Source: Sphingomonas donggukensis
GTDB taxonomy: Bacteria; Pseudomonadota; Alphaproteobacteria; Sphingomonadales; Sphingomonadaceae
Assembly: GCF_023674425.1 (NCBI RefSeq)
Contig: NZ_CP098401.1
Span: 1,984,001-2,048,000 of the forward strand
Reading direction: 5' to 3'
DNA length: 64,000 bases
The notes under the pieces were generated by a model that was not told where the DNA came from, searched no databases, and saw only the letters and a program-made list of their open reading frames with translations. The translations under genes were made by a program, and so were the position numbers. Below are positions 17,638-26,800 of the stretch, piece after piece. The first letter of the stretch is position 1. Each line of letters begins with the position of its first letter.

Positions 17638-18423
17638 CGGGAGATCGGCGGCGGAGAGCAGGTGGCGGGTTGTCCCGCCCAGCAGCCATTCGACCATCGC
17701 GTTGTGGCGATAGGCGCCGGCGACGAGCGCATCGGCCCCGACCGCGTGCGCCTCTCCGACGATCCGCGCACCCAGTTCGCCATCGCCGCGCGGGACCGCA
17801 TGGATCTCGGCATGAATGCCGCCCAGTCCAAGATCGCCGGCAAGGTCGCGCGCGGCGTCGCTGCCCTCGCCGATTGCAATCACGGTCACCCGCACTGCAC
17901 GAGCCAGCCACGGCATAGCGCCGGCAACCGCGCGACCGGACGCATCGCTGCCGCTCCAGGCAATCGCGATGTGCGACAGGCTGGACGCGGCAACGGCTGG
18001 CGGCATCAACAACGCCGGCACATCGGTGCCGAAGATCGCCGCATGCAGCGCGTCGCCACTGTCCATGTCATGTCCACGTGCCAGGACGATCAGGTCGGCG
18101 CTCTTGCTGCGGGCGGACACCATTTCCTCCTGCTGCCCGACCTCGCAACGCCATCCGACTGGTGTCTCCGGATGATCGCGCTGCCAGCGCTCCACCGCCG
18201 CGCGGACGGCTTCGGCGCGCTCGGTCGCGGTCCCTTCGCGCGCATCGCGCAGGCGCTGGAAGTCGATCTCCTCCGGTGCGGCGACGATGCGGTCGGGATC
18301 GACATCGACGTGAAGCGCCTCGATCGCGCAACCGGGCAGCGCCGGCGCAGCCAGCGCGGCGGCATCGAGGCAGGCGATGGTCGTGGCCGGATCGGTCAGC
18401 ACGGCAAGCAGGCGGTGTGGCAT
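17620..18423 (-). CDS. Universal stress protein, tandem UspA domains
   Basis: A 267-residue protein made of two UspA-like halves (about 1-140 and 145-267). The second half has the nucleotide-binding pattern GAYRHNAMVEWLLGGTTRHLL followed by the closing strand ADLPLFLAH. The first half has LIVLARGHD but a degraded glycine loop. The start is four bases after the crcB stop, so it is the second gene of a fluoride-controlled transcript (see the riboswitch). Confidence 0.88.
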   Translation of the reverse strand: MPHRLLAVLTDPATTIACLDAAALAAPALPGCAIEALHVDVDPDRIVAAPEEIDFQRLRDAREGTATERAEAVRAAVERWQRDHPETPVGWRCEVGQQEEMVSARSKSADLIVLARGHDMDSGDALHAAIFGTDVPALLMPPAVAASSLSHIAIAWSGSDASGRAVAGAMPWLARAVRVTVIAIGEGSDAARDLAGDLGLGGIHAEIHAVPRGDGELGARIVGEAHAVGADALVAGAYRHNAMVEWLLGGTTRHLLSAADLPLFLAH

Positions 18424-18427
18424 CGTC

Positions 18428-18814
18428 TCAACTCCTCATCAGATTGGGCGCGATCGATCCCAGCCAGACCGCGAGCAGGCACAAGGTGACGGACGCGACG
18501 ACGTTGGCGCTGGCGCGCAGTGGCTCGCCCGCCTCGAACAGGGCGAGGGTCTGGAGGCTGAAGGACGAGAAGGTGGTGAAGCCGCCGCACAGCCCGACCA
18601 GCACGAACAGCCGCGCGTCGGTCGACGCCGCGACGCGCCCACCCGGCCCGGTCAGGGCGGCGAAAAGGCCGATCGCGAACGAGCCGACGACGTTGATCGT
18701 CAGCGTTCCCCACGGGAACAGCTCACCCGTCCGCGTTGTGATGGCGAGGTTCAGGGCATAGCGGGCGATGGTGCCGATCGCGCCACCCAACGCGACGTAG
18801 AGGAGCGTCAGCAT
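18428..18814 (-). CDS. crcB: Fluoride channel CrcB/FluC
   Basis: A 128-residue membrane protein with four helices. Signatures are ALGGAIGTIARY at residues 6-17, WGTLTINVVGSFAIG with the pore Asn, and GLCGGFTTFSSFS with the conserved Thr/Phe of the fluoride pore. As a dimer it lets fluoride out of the cytoplasm. The start at 18814 was chosen because a longer frame would start inside the riboswitch and add a non-homologous leader. Control by the upstream fluoride riboswitch confirms the role. Confidence 0.95.
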   Translation of the reverse strand: MLTLLYVALGGAIGTIARYALNLAITTRTGELFPWGTLTINVVGSFAIGLFAALTGPGGRVAASTDARLFVLVGLCGGFTTFSSFSLQTLALFEAGEPLRASANVVASVTLCLLAVWLGSIAPNLMRS

Positions 18815-18904
18815 GGCGCGGGCGCTATTGGCAAACGGAGCATCGTTCGGTCCTTCCCTGATCTGGCGGGGAAGGCGCACGTCCTGCCCGCGCCAATGAA
18901 GCGC

Positions 18905-18962
18905 AAAAGCAGGAGTCATTAGCCACGACGGCGGTTATGCGGGGGAACTCCATCCCCGTTGA
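18905..18962 (-). ncRNA. Fluoride riboswitch (crcB motif)
   Basis: The minus strand reads GGGGATGGAGTTCCCC (18957-18942), then CGCATAACCGCC, a short loop and GGCTAATGACTCCTGC. This matches the crcB-motif consensus: GGxGATGG in the first stem, the ACCGCC/GGC pseudoknot partner region, and TxATGACTCCTxC. It lies about 90 bases ahead of the crcB start, so binding of fluoride should turn on crcB and the following universal stress gene. I do not see a perfect intrinsic terminator behind it; control could be translational. Confidence 0.92.
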
Positions 18963-19049
18963 TCGCGAAGATAGGCGGGCGTCGCACGTGACGCAAGCCG
19001 ATCGGAACGATCGTCGATCCCGCTTGGACGCGCGTCGTGATCGGCGTCT

Positions 19050-19679
19050 ATGCCGACCTCCATGCCTACACTGACCCAAGCCCTGGCCGCCTGCGCGATG
19101 ATACTCACGACGGCTTGCGGCGAAGCGGTCGTCTCGTCCGCAACATCTTCGTACGACGCGAACGTGCCGGTCGCCGGCCCACGTGACGCCGTGACCGTCG
19201 TCAGCGTCTTTTCGGATTACCGATGCGGGCATTGCCGCGCGTTCCATGCGGTGCTCGACGGCTTCCGCCGCGACAACCCGAATGTCCGCATAGTCTATCG
19301 CGACTGGCCGGTGCTGGGTGCGCAATCCGAACAGGCGGCGCGCTGGGCGATTGCCAGCGCGATGCAGGGCCGCCACGCGGCATTTCACGATGCGCTGATG
19401 GCTGCGCCGGAGGAGATGAACGCAAACGACCTGGCGCGGGCGGCGGCGCGGGCCGGGGTGGATATGGACCGCCTACACCGCGATCTCGACGTGCGGGAAG
19501 ATGCGATCGATGCGACCTTGCGCGAGACCGACGCTCTGGCACGTTCCTACGGCCTGCAGGGGACGCCGGGGATCGTCATCGGCAAACTGGTCATCCCGGG
19601 CGCGATCGACCGGGCTACGCTCGACAAAGCGGTTGTCGCGATCCGCAATCAATCATCAAATGCGATTGGAATGAACTAA
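19050..19679 (+). CDS. DsbA-like thiol oxidoreductase, probable lipoprotein
   Basis: A 209-residue exported thioredoxin-fold protein. The N-terminus is a lipoprotein-like signal ending in LTTACG. The active site is CGHC (Cys59-Cys62) in FSDYRCGHCRAFH, and the cis-proline loop is GTPGIVIG. The helical insertion between is of DsbA/DsbG size. It probably forms or shuffles disulfides in the periplasm. Starts at 19050 or 19062 are both possible. It precedes the LysR gene by 57 bases on the same strand, but no link to sulfite metabolism is proven. Confidence 0.85.
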   Translation: MPTSMPTLTQALAACAMILTTACGEAVVSSATSSYDANVPVAGPRDAVTVVSVFSDYRCGHCRAFHAVLDGFRRDNPNVRIVYRDWPVLGAQSEQAARWAIASAMQGRHAAFHDALMAAPEEMNANDLARAAARAGVDMDRLHRDLDVREDAIDATLRETDALARSYGLQGTPGIVIGKLVIPGAIDRATLDKAVVAIRNQSSNAIGMN

Positions 19680-19736
19680 TCAAACCGTTGGATAGATTGG
19701 TTGGTCAAGCGTAGCACCGGCGTCAGGAGATTGAAT

Positions 19737-20609
19737 ATGACGCTGGAGCAATTAAGAATATTCGTCGGCGTGGCCGAGCGCGAGCATGTGACGCGGGCGG
19801 CTGAGGCGCTGAACGTCACCCAGTCGGCCGCATCAGGTGCGATTGCCGCGCTGGAGGCGCGCCACGGCGTGCCGCTGTTCCACCGCGTCGGGCGCGGCAT
19901 CCAATTGACCGAGGCGGGCGCCGCGTTTCTCGACGAGGCGCGCGCGGTGCTGGGCCGTGCCGCGCACGCCGAGATGATGCTGGCCGAATACGGCGGGCTG
20001 GAGCGCGGGACGCTCAAGCTCGTCGCCAGCCAGACGATCGCCAGCTATTGGCTGCCGCCCAAACTCGCCGCGTTTCACGAGCGCCACCCGCAGATCGCGG
20101 TCGAACTGGCCATCGACAACACCGAAGGCGCTGCCGCGCAGGTTCTGAGCGGCGCGGCCGAACTCGGCTTCGTCGAGGGCATGGTGGACGAGCCGGCGCT
20201 GGCGCACTGGGTCGTCGGCCGCGACACGATGGTATTGGTCGGTAAAGGCGATACAGACAGGGTCGACGAGGACTGGCTACGTGAGACCCGCTGGATCGTC
20301 CGCGAGCAGGGATCGGGCACCCGCTCGACCTTCGAGGAGACGCTGCGGACGCGCGGCTTCGATCCGGCCCAGATGAGCATCGCGATGACTCTGCCGTCGA
20401 ACGAAGCCGTCCGCACCGCGGTCGAAGCGGGTGCCGGGGTCGCCGCTTTGTCGCGGCTGGTGGTCGCCCGCGCGCTGAAGGCCGGCGATCTGGTCGAGCT
20501 GCCGCTCGGGCTGCCCGACCGGCCCTTTCACGCGCTGCGCCACAAAGAGCGCTATCGCACGCGCGCTGCCGACGCGCTGACCGATCTCATCAAGGAGCAG
20601 GCGAAGTGA
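19737..20609 (+). CDS. LysR-family transcriptional regulator
   Basis: A 290-residue regulator with the LysR helix-turn-helix at residues 1-60 (MTLEQLRIFVGVAEREHVT, LNVTQSAASGAIAALE) and a periplasmic-binding-protein-like effector domain (about 90-290). The ATG at 19737 has an AGGAGA site seven bases upstream. An ATG 36 bases earlier lacks one. It overlaps the transporter start by four bases (GTGA), so it is cotranslated with the genes it presumably controls. It resembles CysB/YeiE-type regulators of sulfur metabolism only in a general way. Confidence 0.9.
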   Translation: MTLEQLRIFVGVAEREHVTRAAEALNVTQSAASGAIAALEARHGVPLFHRVGRGIQLTEAGAAFLDEARAVLGRAAHAEMMLAEYGGLERGTLKLVASQTIASYWLPPKLAAFHERHPQIAVELAIDNTEGAAAQVLSGAAELGFVEGMVDEPALAHWVVGRDTMVLVGKGDTDRVDEDWLRETRWIVREQGSGTRSTFEETLRTRGFDPAQMSIAMTLPSNEAVRTAVEAGAGVAALSRLVVARALKAGDLVELPLGLPDRPFHALRHKERYRTRAADALTDLIKEQAK

Positions 20610-21757
20610 GCAACGATACGCGGTCCGTCCTGACCGGTCTCAAGCCGCTCAGCCGGCTCGATCACCCGCGCGAGATGATCCGCCAGTTCACGCCCAACTG
20701 GTTCGCCGCAACGATGGGCACGGGCATCCTGGCCCTCGCGCTGCCGCAGGTGCCGGACATCGGCCCCTCGCTTAAGCCGGTCGGCGAGGCTTTGTGGTTC
20801 TTCAACATCGCGCTCTTCGCGCTGTTCGGCGGCCTCTACACCGCCCGCTGGGTGATGTTCGGACACGAGGCGCGGCGCATCTTCGGGCACAACACCGTGT
20901 CGATGTTCATCGGCACGATCCCGATGGGGCTGGCGACGATCATCAACGGCTGTCTTGCTTTCGGCATCGCGCGGTTCGGGGACGGCATCGTCGGCGTCGC
21001 ACATGTCCTGTGGTGGATCGACGTCGCCATGTCGCTCGCCTGCGGTGTGCTGATCCCGTACCTGATGTTCACCCGGCACGAGCACAGCCTCGACGGCATG
21101 ACCGCGGTGTGGCTGCTGCCGGTTGTCGCTGCCGAGGTCGCCGGCGCCAGCGGCGGGCTGCTCGCGCCGCATCTGGCCGATTCCCACGCGCAGTTGGTGA
21201 CGCTCGCGACATCCTATGTGCTGTGGGCCTATTCGGTGCCGGTCGCCTTCGGCATCCTCGCCATTTTGATCCTGCGCATGGCGCTGCACAAGCTGCCGCA
21301 TGAAAGCATGGCTGCTTCATCTTGGCTGGCGCTGGGGCCGATAGGAACCGGCGCGCTGGGTATGCTGGTGCTCGGGGCGGATGCGCCCGCGATCCTGGCG
21401 CAGCATGGCCTCGCCGATGTCGGCACCGTCGCGCAGGGGATCGGCGTCATCGCCGGGCTTTGCCTGTGGGGCTTCGGTCTGTGGTGGCTCGCGCTCGCGA
21501 CGCTCATCACCATTCGCTACTGGCGCGCAGGCGTGCCGTTCAACCTGGGCTGGTGGGGCTATACCTTCCCGCTCGGCGTCTACACCGTCGCTACCTTCCG
21601 GCTGGGCGCAACGCTGAATCTCGGTTTCTTCGGTGTCGTCGGCACGGTGCTGACGGTGGCGCTCGCCGCGATGTGGCTGCTAGTCGGTGCCAAGACGCTG
21701 GCCGGCGCGTGGCGGGGCAATCTCTTCGTCTCGCCATGTATCGCCACCCCGAACTGA
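20606..21757 (+). CDS. TDT-family (TehA/SLAC1/Ssu1-like) transporter, probable sulfite exporter
   Basis: A 383-residue protein with about ten membrane helices and the TDT family opening RQFTPNWFAATMGTGILALAL. Family members move tellurite, C4-dicarboxylates, anions or sulfite (yeast Ssu1). The neighbours, a SorA-like sulfite dehydrogenase and cytochrome c, favour sulfite export here. The start is a GTG overlapping the LysR stop. Confidence 0.85.
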   Translation: MSNDTRSVLTGLKPLSRLDHPREMIRQFTPNWFAATMGTGILALALPQVPDIGPSLKPVGEALWFFNIALFALFGGLYTARWVMFGHEARRIFGHNTVSMFIGTIPMGLATIINGCLAFGIARFGDGIVGVAHVLWWIDVAMSLACGVLIPYLMFTRHEHSLDGMTAVWLLPVVAAEVAGASGGLLAPHLADSHAQLVTLATSYVLWAYSVPVAFGILAILILRMALHKLPHESMAASSWLALGPIGTGALGMLVLGADAPAILAQHGLADVGTVAQGIGVIAGLCLWGFGLWWLALATLITIRYWRAGVPFNLGWWGYTFPLGVYTVATFRLGATLNLGFFGVVGTVLTVALAAMWLLVGAKTLAGAWRGNLFVSPCIATPN

Positions 21758-21840
21758 TCCGCAATCCCGATTGGACGTCCGTGTCCGATCACTTGGCGAA
21801 CCGCCCGCGATCCGCCAGCCTGAAGCTCAAGGGAGATATT

Positions 21841-23076
21841 ATGGACACGCTCGACAGCAGGCTGGCCGCCGATACCAGCCGCCGCCGCTTTCTCGGCCGT
21901 GCCGCGCTCGGCACCGCAGGTCTCGCCGCCGTCCCCGCACTGGCGCAGCAACTCGTCGATTTGCGGCTGCCCGGCGGCAATTCGGAACGGCCGATGACCA
22001 GCGCCTTTCCCGGCAAGGGGCAGATGATCCTCCAGCGCATCCATCCGCCATTGCTCGAGACGCCGATGGACGTGTTCGACAAGTCCGTGTTCACGCCCAA
22101 CGACCAGTTCTTCGTGCGCTGGCATTGGGCCGACATTCCGACCTCGATCGACGTCGAGAGCTTCCGCCTCAACGTCTTCGGCCATGTCAACCGGCCGCTG
22201 TCGATCAGCCTGGCGCAGCTGTTGCGGCTCCCGCGCGTCGAGCTGGCGGCGGTCAACCAGTGTTCGGGCAACAGCCGCGGTCTGTTCCAGCCGCGCGTCG
22301 CCGGGGCGCAATGGGGCAACGGCGCGATGGGCAATGCCAAGTGGCTGGGCGTGCGGCTGCGCGACGTGCTCGACATCGCCGGAGTGAAAGCGGGAGCAGT
22401 GCAGGTGCGGTTCGGCGCGCTCGATCAGCCGGTCGTCGCCGGAGCGCCCGACTTCGAGAAGGCGCTGGACATCGATCATGCCCGTGATGGCGAGGTGATG
22501 ATCGCGTTCGGCATGAACGGCGAGCAGCTGCCGCTCCTCAACGGCTTTCCCTGTCGGCTGATCGTGCCGGGTTGGTACTCGACTTACTGGGTCAAGATGC
22601 TCAATTCGATCGAGGTGCTGCCCGGTCCCGATGACGAATATTGGATGGCGAAGGCCTACAAGATTCCCGCGACGCCCGGTGCGAATGTCGCGCCCGGCGC
22701 CAAGAACTTCCCGACCGTGCCCATCAACCGCATGATCCCGCGCAGCTGGATGACCAGCCTGCCCGATGGGCAAGCGATCGCGTATGAAGCGTCGATCCCG
22801 GTTGGCGGCATCGCGATGGGCGGCGACTGCGGTGTCGCCAAGGTCGACGTGTCGTCTGACGGCGGCCACACCTGGTATAAAACCACGCTTGGGTCGGACG
22901 AGGGCAAATACAGTTTCCGCCGCTGGGATGGGCGCGTTCCGCTAAGACGCGGCACCAACCCGATCATGGTGCGCTGCTGGAATACCGATGGGGTCGCCCA
23001 GCCGATGCAACCGATCTGGAACCCGGGCGGGTTCATGCGCGGCAACATCGAAACCACCACCATCACCGCGGCCTGA
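21841..23076 (+). CDS. SorA-like sulfite dehydrogenase, molybdopterin subunit
   Basis: A 411-residue molybdoenzyme of the sulfite-oxidase family with a Tat signal (TSRRRFLGRAALGTAGLAAVPALA). The molybdenum-ligating cysteine is Cys141 in AVNQCSGNSRG. The C-terminal dimerisation domain has VDVSSDGGHTW and WNPGGFMRGN. It should oxidise sulfite to sulfate in the periplasm and pass electrons to the cytochrome encoded next. The start follows AAGGGAG. Confidence 0.92.
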   Translation: MDTLDSRLAADTSRRRFLGRAALGTAGLAAVPALAQQLVDLRLPGGNSERPMTSAFPGKGQMILQRIHPPLLETPMDVFDKSVFTPNDQFFVRWHWADIPTSIDVESFRLNVFGHVNRPLSISLAQLLRLPRVELAAVNQCSGNSRGLFQPRVAGAQWGNGAMGNAKWLGVRLRDVLDIAGVKAGAVQVRFGALDQPVVAGAPDFEKALDIDHARDGEVMIAFGMNGEQLPLLNGFPCRLIVPGWYSTYWVKMLNSIEVLPGPDDEYWMAKAYKIPATPGANVAPGAKNFPTVPINRMIPRSWMTSLPDGQAIAYEASIPVGGIAMGGDCGVAKVDVSSDGGHTWYKTTLGSDEGKYSFRRWDGRVPLRRGTNPIMVRCWNTDGVAQPMQPIWNPGGFMRGNIETTTITAA

Positions 23077-23089
23077 GGAGAACGCTACT

Positions 23090-23572
23090 ATGAAGGCACC
23101 ATCTCCCGGCCTGCTGGCCGTCGGCGCGATTGGCTTGACCATCGTGGCGCTGGTTTCGATCGGCGCGCCGAACAGCCGCAAGCAGCCCGTCGCGATATCG
23201 GAGACGTCGCCGCCGCCGCCCCCGTCGAGTGTCTCGGGCGGCGGCTTCACGCTCGCGTCCAGCAGCATCGAGATGCCGATCGACGACGCGATGTATCCGG
23301 ACGGGCCGCACGCCGACGTCATCAACGCCAACTGCACGTCCTGTCATTCGGCCAGCATGGCGCTGACCCAGCCGGCGCTGTCGGCGGACCAGTGGAAGGC
23401 GACCGTAACCAAGATGCGCGAGGTCTATAAAGCGCCTGTCGCCGATAAGGACATTACGGCGATCGTCGAATACCTGACCGCGATGCCCAGCCAGAAAGCA
23501 TCGCCCGCCACCGGAAAGGCGCAGGATCCCGACCCAAGAGCGGCGCCCGACGTATCAGGGCAGACTGGTTAG
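23090..23572 (+). CDS. Monohaem cytochrome c, SorB-like electron acceptor
   Basis: A 160-residue exported or membrane-anchored cytochrome c. An N-terminal hydrophobic segment (about 7-26) is followed by a Pro/Ser-rich linker and one haem site CTSCH (Cys82, Cys85, His86). A methionine that could be the distal ligand lies in MREVYKAP or LTAMPSQ. It begins 13 bases after the SorA-like gene behind GAGGAGA, and would form its electron-transfer partner. The C-terminal 25 residues are low complexity. Confidence 0.88.
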   Translation: MKAPSPGLLAVGAIGLTIVALVSIGAPNSRKQPVAISETSPPPPPSSVSGGGFTLASSSIEMPIDDAMYPDGPHADVINANCTSCHSASMALTQPALSADQWKATVTKMREVYKAPVADKDITAIVEYLTAMPSQKASPATGKAQDPDPRAAPDVSGQTG

Positions 23573-23836
23573 GCCTCAATGCCTATATCTAGGCCAAATC
23601 CAAAGCTCCAAAGCCGTTTTCGGCTAGACGGTTTTGCTGGCGGTCAGCCTCTCCTTATGGATATTCTCCAATGATCTGAGTGCCCAGCTTTGTCCCCTGT
23701 GGGGCACCATTTTTTCAGCATAGAAATCGGCAGCATCCGGGCGAACGCGCGTTCGCGTGCGCTCGCGCGGCGCGCCTGGAGGTACCGTGGCGTCCGGCCC
23801 CGCGTCGTTCGCATTCCCTACTTCCCCGCCTGCGCG
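23573..23836. other. Intergenic region between convergent genes
   Basis: This 264-base gap lies between the cytochrome gene and the 3' end of the giant repeat protein. A short hairpin AGCCG-TTTT-CGGCT followed by a T-rich run (near 23610-23635) could act as a weak terminator for the sulfite operon. I see no gene in the rest. Confidence 0.4.
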
Positions 23837-26800
23837 TCAGGGCGTTGGCGCCAGGCCGAAGTCGTTCGCACCCCACGCGAACCCGGCAGTCGTCGTCACC
23901 GCGATCGAGAAGTCGGCCACGCCGTCGCCGTTCAGGTCGCCTTCGATGATCCAGCTGCTGTCGGATCCTACCGCGCGCAACTGGCCAGCACCGGTGAAGG
24001 TGCCGCTGCCGATGAAGGTTGTGAAGCCGATGCGCGATGCATCGATCCTGTCGCCGTGCGCGAAATCGAGGATCACGTCGCGGTCGGCGCCGGTGCCGAA
24101 CGAATCGGTGGTAGCGAAATAGCTGAAAATGTCGTTGCCGGCACCGCCGCGCAGCATGTCGCCGCCCCCCCGCCCCCAGATCGTGTCGTCGCCGGCACCG
24201 CCGGTGATCGTATCCGCGCCCGCCCCACTGTAGATCGTGTAGGGCGTCGCAGTTTCCCGCGAGGCATCGAGGACCAGCACCTCGTCGGCGCGCAGCGTGT
24301 TCGCCTGGACGACCATCGGCGCCGCCCCGACCGCGTTGGCATCATCCATCGTCAGCGTATAGCCGAAGCGCATTCCGCCACCCCCGAACCGCGTGTCGGC
24401 GCCCGACAGCAGCACGATCATGTCGATGCCGCGGATCTGGTCCGCGCCAAAGGTCAGGGCGTTCGCACCCGAATAATCGCCCTGCAGCCCGATCTGGTCG
24501 AGCGCCCCGCCCTGCCCGTCGACACGGTCGGTCGCAGTGAAGCGGCTTTGTCCGAAATAGAAGCCGTCGCTGCCCTGCCCACCGGTCAGGATGTCGCTGC
24601 CGAAGCCTGCGTAGAACAGGAAGCTGCCGTCGGTTTCGGCGGACCCGTCGAAGATCAGCGTTTCGCCCGCGCGCAGGGTGTTCGCCTGCACCACCAGTTG
24701 CCGGCCCGCAGCGACGTTGCCGTCGTCGGTCTTGAAATCGAAATAGGACGGCGCGGTGCCCGCGGCGCTGAAGCGCGTGTCGTTGCCGGGCAGGAACGCC
24801 AGCAGCTCGATATTGCGGATGGTGTCGGGCGCGAACGTCACGCGCGTCGCGTAGGCGCCTTGCAGCCCGACCTGGTCGAGCGCCCCGCCGCCGCCGTCGA
24901 TGCGGTCGAGGGCGTCGAGCACGGCGCCCATGTAGAAGCCGTCGCTACCCTGCCCGCCGATCAGGACGTTGCGACCGGCGCCGCCATAGATCAGGAATGA
25001 TCCGTCGGTCTCCGCCGACCCGTCGAAGGTCAGGTCCTCGCCGGCGAGCAGGGTCCGTGCGTTCACGGAGAGCTGGTTGCCCGCCGCGACGTTCGAATCG
25101 AGCGTGGTCAGGTGATAGCTGAAGCGGTCGCTCGCGAGGCCGCCGAACCGCGTATCGCTACCCGATAGGATCGCCAGCGTCTCGATGTCGATCAGGTTGT
25201 TCGCGCCGAACACATAGTCCGGATAGGCGCCGCGCAGCCCGAGCTGATCCTCCGTCCCGCTGCCGCCGTCGATCCAGTCGCCGGTGTCGAGCGCGGCGCC
25301 GACGAAGATCACGTCGCTGCCGCCGCCGCTGCGCACCGTGTCGGACCCGCCCTGGCCGATGTCGAACACGTTGGTCGCGGCCGTGCCGGTCAGCACATTG
25401 TCGAGCGCGTTGCCGCGCAGGATATCATTGGGCCCGTCGATGCCGGTGATCGTCACCGACACGACCGCCTCCGTCCCGCCGGTCAGCGTGTAGCGGAAGC
25501 TGTCGGGCGCCACCGTGTTCACCGCGCCCGTCAACAGCCCCGTCGCCGGCGACACCAGCCCCGGGAACGACCCGTGCGGGTCATAGGACAACCGGCCATC
25601 GGGCAGCAGCGTGACCCAGGCACCCGACGCCAGCACGACGGTCTGGCCGGTGGTCAGGCTGACGCCGTCGACCTTGATGGGGCGGCTGGTGCCGACACTG
25701 GCGTCGTTGGCGAGGACGTCGATGGCGACCGCGGCATTGACCGCGACGGTGGCGACATCGGCGATGGCGACCGGCGGCAGCGGATCGACGACGATGTTCG
25801 TCGCCAGGACGTTCAGCGTGACCTTCGCTTCGTAGCCGCCGGCCAGCGTATAGTGGAACACGTCGGTCGTCGCCGCGACGATGCCGGCAAAGGCGCCGTG
25901 GGTGTCGTAGCGGATGCGCCCGTCCGCGGTCAGCGTGATCTGGGCCCCCGATGCCAGCGTCATCGGCACGCCGACGTCCACGAAGGTACGGTTCAACTGG
26001 GCGATCGTCGGCGGGCGACCGTCGATCAGCGGGTCGTTCGCCAGCACGTCGATGGTCACCGACCCGTCGCGCGCGACGGTCGCGATATCCTCCACCGCGA
26101 CATAGCTGCCCGCCGCCAGGATGGTGACGTAAACGGTCCCGACCACGCCGCCGGCCAGATAGTAATGGAAGGTGTCGCTGGGCGGCGGGCCGTCGGGATA
26201 ATTGACCATCGACAGGTCGTACTTGATCGATCCGTCGGCCTGCGGCACCAGCACCGCGCCGCTCGGGAAGATGATCTTGGCGCCCGGCTCGGTCCACCAG
26301 TCGTAGCCGTCGACATCGACCAGCGTGGGCGCCGGCCCGTCGAGATCATAATCATTGTCAAGGACGCGGATGATGATCGACTGGCCGTATTGCACGGCGA
26401 CATAATCCGGCACCGCGACCGCCGGCACCGGTGCGCCGGCACCGGTCACCGTCACGGTGACCAGCGTCTCCACCCCGCCGGCCAGCGTGTAGCGGAAGGT
26501 ATCGGTCGCCTGGGTCTGTTCGGTGCCGTTCAGGTTCAACTGCGGCGCGACCAAATAGTCGAAGCGGCCGTTCGGATCGTAGGTCAGGCGACCGTCGGCG
26601 CCCAGCGTGACGCGCGCGCCCGACGCGATGGTCACCGTCTGCCCCGCCACTGCGGCGACGCCGTTCACCCGGGCGATCGACGGCGCGGGGCCATCGGAAT
26701 CGCTATCGTTGGCCAGCACGTCGATCACGACGGTCGCATTCTCGAGGACCGCCGCGGTATCGGCGACGCCGACCGGCGCCTGGGGTCCGTCCACGCCGTA

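Noticed and set aside
18815-18919. CrcB start at 18919
   Set aside because: The extra 35 residues lie in and after the riboswitch and do not resemble CrcB; the family starts at the ATG at 18814.
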